Assembly (NCBI GenBank): GCA_045598105.1
Contig: JAZLLK010000096.1
Location: forward strand, 1 to 15,019
Reading direction: 5' to 3'
From: UBA1205 sp045598105
GTDB lineage: Bacteria; Bacteroidota; Bacteroidia; Bacteroidales; WCHB1-69
DNA: 15,019 bases
Part shown: positions 7,393 to 14,145 of the stretch, one piece after another
How positions within the stretch are numbered: position 1 is the first letter of the stretch
Layout: each line of letters begins with the position of its first letter
Notes under the pieces: generated by a model
Databases searched by the model: none
The model's input: the letters and a program-made list of their open reading frames with translations, nothing else
Told to the model about the DNA's origin: nothing
Position numbers and translations under genes: made by a program

Positions 7393-8862
7393 TTATTCAT
7401 AAGCGCCTATGGAAGGAGGATTACTCCTCGGGCCTTCGTTTTTATCGGTGCTTATTTGGGGTAACCACATACCGGCACCTTTGCAGGGCGAATTAGAAGC
7501 CGGGGCGAAATCGTAAGCGTTTCGGCTCATATTTTTGAACAGGGGTTTCACATTCTGCAATATGGTTTTACGGTCGGCTCTGCTCACGGTGGTATCCAGC
7601 ACGGTATTTTTTACTTTTAGCAGGCAATGCGACATTTGCACCTGCATTTGAGCGTCCTTATAGCGTGAGCTCAGCCATTCGTTTTCGGCGGAGCCATACA
7701 CTATATTATTTATAAATTCCACATAGCAATCACCATACGATGGTGTGCCGTTTACGGCGGTGGTAATGTCATAATTGCTTATCCACACGGCGGGCATGGT
7801 GCGTTGCACCGATATAGGATTATATATGGTATTATGGTAAAAGTGATAGTTGCCGCCGGCGGTGAGACACACGTTGCTCTGTTTGGCATCGGTAAATTCG
7901 TTATTATAAGCCTGTATATTATAACTACGGGCGTATATGCCGTACAATTCATTCTTTTTAATGGTGGTATTACTTATGGTAAGGGTATTGGCGGTCATTA
8001 TTTGGCCCATGGTTTCGGCCTGTATGCCTATGTAGGCATTGGTGATAACGGCAAAGTTGATATCATGGTTATGTTCGCTCTCGCACAGCCATATTCTGTC
8101 CCATTGTGCATAGTCCTCATCGTACCAGCTTTCGGTGCGGTCGCCCTGAAAGAGTACGGGAGCGTCTTTAGTGCCCTGCACTTGCAGAGAAGAGCCCACG
8201 TAGGCCCATATACCGGCATTTTTATGCAGATATATACGGCTACCGGGGTCTATTATCAGCTTAGCGGAAGAGTCTATAATAGCGTATCCGTATATCACAT
8301 AGGGCTTATCTGCTGTCCAACGTATGGTTTCACCCTCATGAGCCACTATTCGTCCTGACACGGCACCCTTACCGTCAGGAGTGGCATATATTGCCTGTGG
8401 CAATATAAAATGAGCATCCTGCCCATAGGCCAAAAGGTCTACATTCTGCCTGTGCCCGTTAGTATAAAAAGCCAAGGTATCGGCTACCAACATGGGTATA
8501 TTGGCCTGATTAGGCGGTATATTGGTTTTAATAAAAATGAACAGACTGTCTTTGGCGGCTATTTCCACCTCACGGGCTGTTACGCAGGAAAGGCCATCCA
8601 CATTAATGCTATAATATGAAGCCTCACCGCCCACCAGGGCTATATCGGTAAGTATGGGAGCATTGTACGGATTATACACCTTCAGCATACGGGTAATGGA
8701 GTTCACCGAGGTAAATATGGTATCAAAGGTAACTACCTGTGTGGAAAATTTAAGGCGGGCATCCTCTCGGGTATAATAAGAGGTATGTTTGCAAGAGGTA
8801 ATCACACCTGATAGCATGATTACTGCCAAAAATAGTCCGTATATACCCGTTTTACTATTCAT
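7393..8862 (-). CDS. Right-handed beta-helix lipoprotein, first gene of the operon
   Basis: A 489-residue protein with a type II signal peptide. The lipobox is V-I-T-S-C with Cys24 as the lipidated residue. No acidic or Lys-Asp-Asp lipoprotein export signal follows the cysteine (K-H-T-S-Y), so I infer a periplasm-facing anchor, though that rule varies between species. After a conserved N-terminal beta domain (LKFSTQVVTFDTIF at 37-50, and a VGGEASYYSINVDG block near 77-90) comes a region with repeated short beta strands and turns, ending in the typical PPSIGAYE C-terminus of Bacteroidota right-handed parallel beta-helix proteins. The family is widespread but its function is unknown to me. It is usually annotated only by fold. 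The gene leads a minus-strand operon with M16, TonB receptor and HMA genes, so it may be a surface or periplasmic scaffold of that system, or merely share the transcript. Confidence 0.75.
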   Translation of the reverse strand: MNSKTGIYGLFLAVIMLSGVITSCKHTSYYTREDARLKFSTQVVTFDTIFTSVNSITRMLKVYNPYNAPILTDIALVGGEASYYSINVDGLSCVTAREVEIAAKDSLFIFIKTNIPPNQANIPMLVADTLAFYTNGHRQNVDLLAYGQDAHFILPQAIYATPDGKGAVSGRIVAHEGETIRWTADKPYVIYGYAIIDSSAKLIIDPGSRIYLHKNAGIWAYVGSSLQVQGTKDAPVLFQGDRTESWYDEDYAQWDRIWLCESEHNHDINFAVITNAYIGIQAETMGQIMTANTLTISNTTIKKNELYGIYARSYNIQAYNNEFTDAKQSNVCLTAGGNYHFYHNTIYNPISVQRTMPAVWISNYDITTAVNGTPSYGDCYVEFINNIVYGSAENEWLSSRYKDAQMQVQMSHCLLKVKNTVLDTTVSRADRKTILQNVKPLFKNMSRNAYDFAPASNSPCKGAGMWLPQISTDKNEGPRSNPPSIGAYE

Positions 8863-8982
8863 TTAACTGCTATAACGATAAATATAGCATTTTATTGCAG
8901 GTATTATTGTTTTTTTGCAAATATTTTTTTACAACGCTTATAACAGCAAGCCACACCAAAGCCATGAGACACATACTTCTGC
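8863..8982 (-). promoter_or_regulatory. Leader of the metal-import operon, promoter not clearly visible
   Basis: This AT-rich stretch must carry the operon promoter unless transcription enters from the structured repeat to its right. The nearest -7-like box on the minus strand is AATATTTG (8924-8917), one mismatch from TAnnTTTG, without a properly spaced TTG. I see no riboswitch-like or operator-like structure here. Confidence 0.25.
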
Positions 8983-9000
8983 CCCGCATAGGCTAAGTGA
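8983..9000 (+). repeat. Edge direct repeat 1L
   Basis: CCCGCATAGGCTAAGTGA is related to the edge repeats at 9553, 13747 and 14313, all in the same orientation. Confidence 0.5.
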
Positions 9001-9030
9001 AGTGATTATGAACTATTCGTTATCCAATAG

Positions 9031-9190
9031 AATTTAAAATTAAGAAAAACACGGGACGGGCTGCTGTCGCTAAAGTGACATAAGAGTCCTACGAAGAATT
9101 TTCCTTGCAACAGGTTGCAGAGAAAATTCTTCATATGGTCTCTTGTTTCACCTGCACCCGGTCCCGAGAAAACCCGCGCGCCTCTGCGGG
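9031..9190 (-). ncRNA. Structured element A (candidate small RNA, read on the minus strand)
   Basis: Read on the minus strand, a GC hairpin (GCGGG/CCCGC, 9190-9173) is followed by TTTTCTC, then a branched structure. Its outer stem pairs 9157-9166 with 9052-9060, and the helix CTCTT/AAGAG pairs 9140-9144 with 9082-9086. An 11-bp perfect stem (9122-9132 with 9093-9103) is capped by TGCAAC/GTTGCA, and there is a small GTCGC/GTGAC hairpin at 9066-9079. The structure ends in GTTTTTCTT and more T-rich sequence, which resembles an intrinsic terminator. It shares the TCTGCAA...TTGCAAGG core with elements B and C; D has TCTGTAA...TTACAAGG, with both sides of the stem changed together. It points toward the metal-import operon start at 8862. 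Confidence 0.5.
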
Positions 9191-9359
9191 CAAGAAAACC
9201 AATTCTGTTTTCCTATAACCATTGTTTATTCAACATTTTAACGGTAATTCACGAGAAAAAAACATAGCGGTATTCCTATAAACATCGGCTAAAACTAAAA
9301 ATCGAGGTTCAAGCCCCCGTTTTTTTCTCGATTATGGCATGTAATACCGTTATTTAACA

Positions 9360-9388
9360 TTGGTAATAAGTATGTTAAAGTAGTTTTC
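9360..9388 (+). promoter_or_regulatory. Possible promoter of element B
   Basis: TTG (9360-9362), 18 bases, then TAGTTTTC (9381-9388) resembles the TTG...TAnnTTTG promoter with one mismatch in the -7 box. The run TTAAAGTAGTTTTC is identical before element D (14131-14144), at the same distance from the following hairpin. Confidence 0.35.
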
Positions 9389-9390
9389 CG

Positions 9391-9546
9391 GCCACTGAAA
9401 GTGGCGTGTTTTTTAGGGACGGAAGGGATGCAATAAGCATGCGTAAGGGAAATTTTATCTGCAACCATAGGTTGCAAGGAAAATTTACCTGTGCAGGCTT
9501 CCCGTTGCGTAGCAAGGCCTTCCGTCCCTGTTTTTCTTTATTTTTT
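9391..9546 (+). ncRNA. Structured element B (candidate small RNA, plus strand)
   Basis: A GCCAC/GTGGC hairpin (9391-9405) with a T-run is followed by an 11-bp perfect outer stem, GGGACGGAAGG (9416-9426) with CCTTCCGTCCC (9518-9528). Inside are AAATTTT/AAAATTT (9450-9456 with 9480-9486), capped by TGCAACC/GGTTGCA (9460-9476), and a TTGC/GCAA hairpin (9505-9515). The structure ends in GTTTTTCTT and further T residues, as in an intrinsic terminator. Element D has the same plan, with the A-T pair in the outer stem changed to G-C and TGCAAC/GTTGCA changed to TGTAAG/CTTACA. These are compensating changes that keep pairing. It points toward the GNAT gene, which has its own promoter further on. Confidence 0.55.
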
Positions 9547-9552
9547 ATTATT

Positions 9553-9569
9553 CCCGCATACGCTTTAGT
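9553..9569 (+). repeat. Edge direct repeat 1R
   Basis: CCCGCATACGCTTTAGT shares CCCGCATACGCT exactly with 13747-13758. It directly follows the T-rich end of element B. Confidence 0.6.
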
Positions 9570-9669
9570 TCCGGGATGCTGATATCCGGGGTTCAGGATG
9601 ATAATGGTGCCTTTTACATCTGCTTTGGTGCCATAGCGACAAGGCAAAGCCGGGTTATAAAAAAAATGT

Positions 9670-9677
9670 TACCTTTG
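9670..9677 (+). promoter_or_regulatory. Bacteroidota -7 promoter box for the GNAT gene
   Basis: TACCTTTG, extended to TACCTTTGCA, lies 19 bases before the ATG at 9697, so the message would have a very short leader. No TTG sits at the usual -33 distance. Confidence 0.7.
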
Positions 9678-9696
9678 CAACACAAGCACAAGCAAC

Positions 9697-10227
9697 ATGG
9701 ACATTATTCCTTTACATAACACAGCCGACAGGCAGGCATGGGAAGATATATACAGGCAGAGTTTTCCGGCAGAAGAGCTCAGGCCTGTGGCCCTCACCTG
9801 CTCCCTGCTACAGCAGAACAGTCATTTTCACCTGCTCATGGGAAAAGAAGGAGAGCACATAGTAAGTTTGATTATTTATTGGCAGCTGGAGCACGGGCTA
9901 TATATAGATTATTTGGCCACGCATCCGCTACACCGCTACAGGGGCTATGCCCGCGAGCTACTTATGCATGTGGCAACGCCATCACCATTGCCTGTAGTGC
10001 TTGAAGTGGAACTTCCGAACAATGATGTGGCCGTAAGAAGAATAGAATTTTATAAAAAATGTGGATTTTTTTATAACAGTCATTTTCCATACCACATGCC
10101 GAACTATAATAATGAAGGAGTTACGCCTATGGTACTTATGAGCTATCCTGCGGTTTTAAGTATGCGGCAATGCCGCCAAATGGCGACTGACATATATCAT
10201 ACGGCCTATAACAGGGAGTGGGAGTAA
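9697..10227 (+). CDS. GNAT-family N-acetyltransferase
   Basis: A 176-residue protein of the GCN5-related acetyltransferase fold, expected to move an acetyl group from acetyl-CoA to an amine in the cytoplasm. The strand-turn-helix motif A is visible: YIDYLATHPLHRYRGYARELL (about residues 69-89), where R-Y-R-G-Y-A stands for the Q/RxxGxG/A pyrophosphate-binding loop. The V-L-E-V-E-L-P strand (101-107) and EFYKKCGFFYN (about 117-127) match the later strand and the typical N/E-x-x-Y-x-x-x-G-F motif. The substrate cannot be told. The gene has its own promoter and ends in a terminator shared with the convergent rpmB, so it is a single-gene unit. The ATG at 9697 is favoured because the promoter box ends at 9677 and no earlier in-frame start fits. 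Confidence 0.85.
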   Translation: MDIIPLHNTADRQAWEDIYRQSFPAEELRPVALTCSLLQQNSHFHLLMGKEGEHIVSLIIYWQLEHGLYIDYLATHPLHRYRGYARELLMHVATPSPLPVVLEVELPNNDVAVRRIEFYKKCGFFYNSHFPYHMPNYNNEGVTPMVLMSYPAVLSMRQCRQMATDIYHTAYNREWE

Positions 10228-10238
10228 GCACACAAGAC

Positions 10239-10274
10239 AAAAAAAACGCAAGCTTCACAGCTTGCGTTTTTTTT
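10239..10274. terminator. Bidirectional intrinsic terminator between GNAT and rpmB
   Basis: CGCAAGCT (10247-10254) and AGCTTGCG (10259-10266) form a perfect 8-bp stem with a TCAC loop. It is flanked by a run of A residues on the left and T8 on the right, so it works as an intrinsic terminator in both directions for the two convergent genes. Confidence 0.9.
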
Positions 10275-10288
10275 AACTTCTTATTTAA

Positions 10289-10525
10289 CTAGTAAATAAT
10301 ACCTTTGTCGTAAGCTTTTTGTAAAGAATTGAGCACACCATTCTTATTGATGTGTTTAATTCCTTTGGCCGAAACTTTTAATACTACCCACTCATCAGTT
10401 TCCGGAATGTAGAATTTCTTCTCTTGAAGATTAGGATAAAATCTACGTTTGGTTTTTATATTAGAGTGAGAAACATTATTTCCTTTCAAGGCCTTTTTTC
10501 CTGTAATTGTACAAATTCTTGACAT
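10289..10525 (-). CDS. rpmB: 50S ribosomal protein L28 (bL28)
   Basis: A 78-residue basic protein of the large ribosomal subunit. The family signature is clear: an N-terminal R-I-C-T-I-T-G-K segment, GNNVSHSNIKTKRRFYPNLQ (residues 15-34) and the KKFYIPE block, as in other Bacteroidota L28 proteins. The gene stands alone, with its own TACCTTTG promoter and a terminator 15 bases after the stop. In many Bacteroidota rpmB is followed by rpmG and a small DUF4295 gene; here that cluster is absent. Codon use differs from all neighbours: six of eight Ile codons are ATT and one is ATA, with many GTT, TCT and GGT, as expected for a highly expressed gene in a genome whose ordinary genes prefer ATA. Confidence 0.97.
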   Translation of the reverse strand: MSRICTITGKKALKGNNVSHSNIKTKRRFYPNLQEKKFYIPETDEWVVLKVSAKGIKHINKNGVLNSLQKAYDKGIIY

Positions 10526-10575
10526 GTCTTTCTCTTTTTATTTGCTTATATACTTACTTTCAAAATTCCAAAGTG

Positions 10576-10602
10576 CAAAGGTACAATTTTTTTCAATACC
10601 AA
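10576..10602 (-). promoter_or_regulatory. Promoter of rpmB
   Basis: On the minus strand the -7 box TACCTTTG (10583-10576) is preceded after 16 bases by TTG (10602-10600), close to the usual spacing. TACCTTTGCACTTT is shared, 14 of 14 bases, with the prfA promoter. The leader before the ATG at 10525 would be about 45 bases. Confidence 0.75.
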
Positions 10603-10618
10603 GCCACTATTTGTGGCT
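10602..10618. other. Hairpin overlapping the rpmB -33 region
   Basis: AGCCAC (10602-10607) and GTGGCT (10613-10618) form a 6-bp stem with a TATTT loop. It lies after the uvrC end and touches the rpmB -33 box. On the minus strand no T-run follows, so it is a poor terminator for uvrC. It may be a transcript-end structure or an operator-like palindrome. Confidence 0.35.
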
Positions 10619-10732
10619 AAAAAACATTGTTTTTTTATTTACAACTGTTTTCCAATCATTTATACACTATCTCTATAAACATTTACCTGTGAAAAAAAGC
10701 AAAAAAACCAAGTTGAGGCATATCACACTACC

Positions 10733-12544
10733 CTATTCCGTATGTCCGGTGGCATGAAAATAGTTATATATATCGGTAGCACGTCGGTGTCCTACCACCT
10801 TTTCCAGATCTTCCACGGGAGCGTGTTGTATCACCCTTACCGAGCGGAACACGCTAAGGAGTTTGGCAGCATACTGCTCACCTATACCCGATATGTTAGT
10901 AAGTTCGGTTTGTATAAGATTTTTTTCGTGCAGTTTGCGATAATGAGTAATGCCAAAACGGTGGGCTTCGTCACGCATGTGTTGTATAATGCGTTGTGTT
11001 TCTGATTTTTTATCTACATATAGGGGCAGGCTGTCATGTGGCTTATATATTTCTTCCAGCCGTTCGGCTATTCCGAGCAAGGGTATATGTTCCAAATGCA
11101 TAGCCTGCAAGGCCTCATAGGCTGCAGATATTTGGCCTTTGCCGCCGTCCACCACTATAAGGTCGGGCATAGGTTTTTCCTCCTCCATTAGGCGGGTATA
11201 TCGGCGGGTAATGGCTTCTTTCATGGTGGAGTAGTCATCGGGGCCTTCCACTGTTTTTACATTAAATATGCGATATTCCTTTTTAGAAGGCTTGCCATTG
11301 CGAAAGCACACCATGGCCGACACGGGAAATTTTCCCTGCATATTGGAATTATCAAAGCATTCCACATAGGCCGGCGGACATGGAAGCTGCAAATCCTGCT
11401 GCATGGTGGTAAGCACCTGCTGACGATGCAGCTCCGGATTGGCCATTTCTTTTTGTTTTTGCTGTTCATACATATAGTTGGTGGCATTGTGCACGGCCAA
11501 CTTAAGCAAATGCAGCTTTTCACCCTGCTTAGGCACCGTGGTTTTGGCACCGGCTATAGCATAATCCAAATCATATTGTACCAGTATTTCCTGAGCGGGC
11601 TGCGGCTGACGGCTACGTATTTCCACTATGGCATATAGAAGGAGTTCTTCCATGGTTTCGTCCAAATTCTGCTTAAGTATATAGTTTTGCGTTTGCACTA
11701 TGGCGCCGTTCACCACATTAAAATAGCACAAATAGGCAGCCACGGCATCACCGGTAATACCATATACTTCCACATTGCCTATGCTATTGCTCAGCACGGT
11801 AGATTTGGCCTGATATTGTTCCAGCAGCTGTATTTGTTCTTTTACTTCCTGTGCCTGCTCGTATTCCATTTTTTGGGCATAATCGGTCATTTTTTGCCTC
11901 AAATCGTGAACCACGGCGGATGTATTACCCTGCAATATACGGGCTACCTGTTCTATATTATGAGCATATTCCTGTTGCGACTGCATGCCGGCGCACACGC
12001 CGCCACATTTTTTTATATGGTAATTAAGGCAGGGCTTATATTTGCCTGCCGCTACGCTTTCGGGCGTAAGCAGGAGCTTGCAGGTACGCAAAGGATACAG
12101 TTCCTGCAGGGTAAGCAACACGTTTCTGAGCACCTTACCCGAAGGGTAAGGGCCAAAATAGCGGGCATGCGGGTATATTTTTTTACGGGTAGGAAACAAA
12201 CGGGGATAGGGTTCATGCGTAATACACAACCACGGGTAGGTTTTATCATCTTTGAGCAATATATTGTAGCGGGGCTGATATTTTTTTATTAAATTATTCT
12301 CCAGCAGCAGAGCGTCGGTTTCGGTATCTACCACGGTGTAGGCTATATCGGCAATATGTGCCACCAATGCCCGCAACTTTCTATTGGTATGTTCCTTATT
12401 GAAATAGGAGGATACACGGTTTTTCAGGTTTTTGGCCTTACCTACATAAATAATGGTGCCATCGTTGTTATAATAGCGATAGACACCACTTTGGGTCGGC
12501 AATAGCCGCAATATCTGCTCTATATGCTCACTTGTATTCACCAC
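10733..12544 (-). CDS. uvrC: UvrABC excinuclease subunit C
   Basis: UvrC makes both cuts around a DNA lesion in nucleotide excision repair, working with UvrA and UvrB. The 603-residue protein has all parts: a GIY-YIG nuclease (about 16-95; here G-V-Y at 20-22 and Y-V-G at 33-35, with R43), four cysteines (155, 172, 180, 184) in the arrangement proposed to hold an iron-sulfur cluster, a UVR UvrB-binding motif (about 200-235), the RNase-H-like second nuclease (beginning near A-Y-V-E-C-F-D-N-S), and C-terminal helix-hairpin-helix DNA-binding repeats (ISGIGEQYAAKLL). The length is normal. The start is GTG: the two codons at 12544-12539 are both GTG, an in-frame TAA lies just upstream, and no ATG gives the usual N-terminus. 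It follows prfA by 17 bases, so the two form an operon. Confidence 0.96.
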   Translation of the reverse strand: MVNTSEHIEQILRLLPTQSGVYRYYNNDGTIIYVGKAKNLKNRVSSYFNKEHTNRKLRALVAHIADIAYTVVDTETDALLLENNLIKKYQPRYNILLKDDKTYPWLCITHEPYPRLFPTRKKIYPHARYFGPYPSGKVLRNVLLTLQELYPLRTCKLLLTPESVAAGKYKPCLNYHIKKCGGVCAGMQSQQEYAHNIEQVARILQGNTSAVVHDLRQKMTDYAQKMEYEQAQEVKEQIQLLEQYQAKSTVLSNSIGNVEVYGITGDAVAAYLCYFNVVNGAIVQTQNYILKQNLDETMEELLLYAIVEIRSRQPQPAQEILVQYDLDYAIAGAKTTVPKQGEKLHLLKLAVHNATNYMYEQQKQKEMANPELHRQQVLTTMQQDLQLPCPPAYVECFDNSNMQGKFPVSAMVCFRNGKPSKKEYRIFNVKTVEGPDDYSTMKEAITRRYTRLMEEEKPMPDLIVVDGGKGQISAAYEALQAMHLEHIPLLGIAERLEEIYKPHDSLPLYVDKKSETQRIIQHMRDEAHRFGITHYRKLHEKNLIQTELTNISGIGEQYAAKLLSVFRSVRVIQHAPVEDLEKVVGHRRATDIYNYFHATGHTE

Positions 12545-12561
12545 GGAATATAATTGTTATT

Positions 12562-13647
12562 CTATTGTGCTTCTACGGCAGCTTTCAGTCGCTCGGCATT
12601 TTCGGCTACCTGCAGGGCTTCTATGGTATCCTGTATATCACCGTCCATGAATCCGGTAAGATTATACATGGTAAGGTTAATACGGTGGTCGGTTACGCGG
12701 TTCTGCGGATAGTTATAGGTACGTATTTTTGCAGAGCGGTCTCCGGTAGAGACCATGGTTTTACGTTTGGACGATATTTCGTCCAAATATTTTTGATATT
12801 CACGTTCAAATATACGGGTACGGAGTACCTTCATGGCCTTTTCAAGGTTCTTTATTTGGGATTTTTCATCCTGTATGGCCACCACTATGCCGGTAGGTAT
12901 GTGGGTGAGTCGTACGGCGGAATAGGTAGTGTTTACACACTGACCACCGGGACCGGAGGCACAATAGGTATCTTTACGTATATCGCTTTGCTTTAAATCT
13001 ACGTCAAATTCATCGGCTTCGGGCAGCACCACCACTGATGCGGCAGAGGTATGCACACGGCCTTGGGTTTCGGTTTGGGGCACACGCTGTACACGGTGCA
13101 CGCCCGATTCATACTTGAGCAAGCCGTACACACCTTCACCCATTACATTGAATACCACCTCTTTAAAACCACCCATAGTACCTTCGGTGCCGCTCACCAC
13201 ATCTATTTTCCACCCTTTGGCTTCACAATAATGGGTGTACATGCGGTAAAGGTCTCCGGCAAATATGCTCGCTTCATCACCGCCGGTACCGGCACGTATT
13301 TCCACCACGGCATTTTTGCTATCCTGAGGATCGGAAGGAATGAGCAACAGGCGAATTTTATTCTCCATTTCTTCACAGTCTATGGTAAGCTGCGACAACT
13401 CCTCCTTAGCCATGGTACGGAATTCCTCGTCTTTCTCGTTGGCCAGTACATCTTTGGCATTGTCTATATTACCCAATATATTCTTATATTGCTTATAGGC
13501 CTCTACTACCGGCTGCAGGTCCTTATAGTCCTTGTTCAGTTTTACAAAGCGCTTCATATCCGACATAATGTCCGGTTGGGTTATTTGCTCCCCTATTTCC
13601 AGCCACCGCTGATGTATAATATCCAGTTTATCAAGTAAAGTATCCAT
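12562..13647 (-). CDS. prfA: Peptide chain release factor 1
   Basis: RF1 ends translation at UAA and UAG codons by triggering peptide release in the ribosome. In the 361-residue protein, P-Q-T (190-192) is the PxT anticodon-like motif that separates RF1 from RF2 (SPF), and GPGGQCVN (232-239) carries the universal GGQ (234-236) whose glutamine is normally methylated. The N-terminal coiled region and the conserved EIRAGTGGDEASIF block (116-129) are present. The Cys after GGQ, in place of a more common His, is a variant position in Bacteroidota RF1. The gene has its own promoter about 30 bases upstream and is followed by uvrC. Unlike many relatives, no pyrF gene follows. Confidence 0.97.
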   Translation of the reverse strand: MDTLLDKLDIIHQRWLEIGEQITQPDIMSDMKRFVKLNKDYKDLQPVVEAYKQYKNILGNIDNAKDVLANEKDEEFRTMAKEELSQLTIDCEEMENKIRLLLIPSDPQDSKNAVVEIRAGTGGDEASIFAGDLYRMYTHYCEAKGWKIDVVSGTEGTMGGFKEVVFNVMGEGVYGLLKYESGVHRVQRVPQTETQGRVHTSAASVVVLPEADEFDVDLKQSDIRKDTYCASGPGGQCVNTTYSAVRLTHIPTGIVVAIQDEKSQIKNLEKAMKVLRTRIFEREYQKYLDEISSKRKTMVSTGDRSAKIRTYNYPQNRVTDHRINLTMYNLTGFMDGDIQDTIEALQVAENAERLKAAVEAQ

Positions 13648-13675
13648 ATATCCTGTTTGTTTCCTTATAAAAGTG

Positions 13676-13683
13676 CAAAGGTA
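13676..13683 (-). promoter_or_regulatory. Bacteroidota -7 promoter box for prfA-uvrC
   Basis: On the minus strand TACCTTTG (13683-13676), continuing TACCTTTGCACTTT, lies about 30 bases before the prfA ATG. No clear TTG is found at the usual -33 distance. Confidence 0.75.
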
Positions 13684-13746
13684 GCATTTTTCTTTGGAAT
13701 AAGCATCCTTTTATGTACACTTTATTACATAGTACACATGTATTTC

Positions 13747-13763
13747 CCCGCATACGCTGTGCT
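13747..13763 (+). repeat. Edge direct repeat 2L
   Basis: CCCGCATACGCTGTGCT shares its first 12 bases with edge repeat 1R, and the GTTGTGCT-like end with 2R. It lies about 60 bases outside element C, as 1L does from element A. Confidence 0.6.
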
Positions 13764-13800
13764 AATAGGATTACAGACTTTTAATAGTATAACAAAAAAA

Positions 13801-13935
13801 TTAAAATAAGAAAAACTTTGGGACAAAGTACTGTTGCCTTACGGCAACCAAAGCGGGTAACGCCATATTTTCCTTGCATGGATAAACCTTGCAGACAAAA
13901 TATAGCATGTGCCCGCTTTATAAAAAAAACAGGGG
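13801..13935 (-). ncRNA. Structured element C (shorter, partly changed copy, minus strand)
   Basis: On the minus strand a T8 run leads into AAAGCGGG/CCCGCTTT (13919-13912 with 13857-13850, perfect 8 bp). This encloses ATATTTT/AAAATAT (13903-13897 with 13871-13865) with the conserved TCTGCAAGG/TTGCAAGG surroundings. A strong GTTGCC/GGCAAC hairpin (13848-13833) and CTTTG/CAAAG (13828-13816) follow, ending in GTTTTTCTTATTTTAATTTTTT. The partner strand of the outer stem present in A, B and D is missing, so this copy may be truncated or refolded. It runs toward prfA, which has its own promoter. Confidence 0.45.
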
Positions 13936-14115
13936 GATATCTCTTTGAACAGTACATTTATCCTTATTTTTAATAGTGAAATTTTGGCACTATTTGTCAA
14001 AACATTTCTATAAAATATTATACTTCAAATAATTATAAAACAACAAGAAACAACATTAAATACGACTACTACACTTGTTTTCTTCCTGCATGGTCTGTAA
14101 TATCGCTCGTTATCA

Positions 14116-14144
14116 TAGGTAAAAGGTATTTTAAAGTAGTTTTC
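14116..14144 (+). promoter_or_regulatory. Possible promoter of element D
   Basis: TAG (14116-14118) stands where element B has TTG, followed by the same 18-base spacing and TAGTTTTC (14137-14144). The -7 box has one mismatch to TAnnTTTG, and the -33 box is poorer than in B. Confidence 0.3.
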
Positions 14145-14145
14145 T

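Larger units (their letters stand above)
8983..9569. repeat. Composite structured repeat 1 (inverted element pair with direct edge repeats)
   Basis: The stretch has no gene. It is nearly palindromic about position 9290: the outer 9-mer AAGAAAAAC (9042-9050) recurs inverted at 9530-9538, and the inner 12-mer CGAGAAAAAAAC (9252-9263) recurs inverted at 9319-9330, both centred on the same point. Element A (minus) and element B (plus) are diverged inverted copies that run outward from the centre. CCCGCATAGGCT (8983-8994) and CCCGCATACGCT (9553-9564) are direct repeats 570 bases apart. A second composite at 13747-14330 shows the same layout with 566 bases between its edge repeats. It lies between the divergent starts of the metal-import operon and the GNAT gene. 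It could be a pair of small RNA genes or a MITE-like element, and no transposase is present. Confidence 0.7.

Noticed and set aside
9031..9190. Element A as a riboswitch for the metal-import operon.
   Set aside because: It lies upstream in the right orientation, but its relatives C and D precede a gene with its own promoter and no gene at all, so a shared ligand-sensing leader role is not supported.
9375..9647. A 90-codon minus-strand frame across element B whose translation resembles the frame at 14169-14450 (both have a K-E-K-x-G-R-K start).
   Set aside because: The likeness follows from DNA homology of the repeats. The frames drift apart with indels, and elements A and C carry early stops in the matching frame, while the stems keep pairing. 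Structure rather than protein coding explains the conservation.
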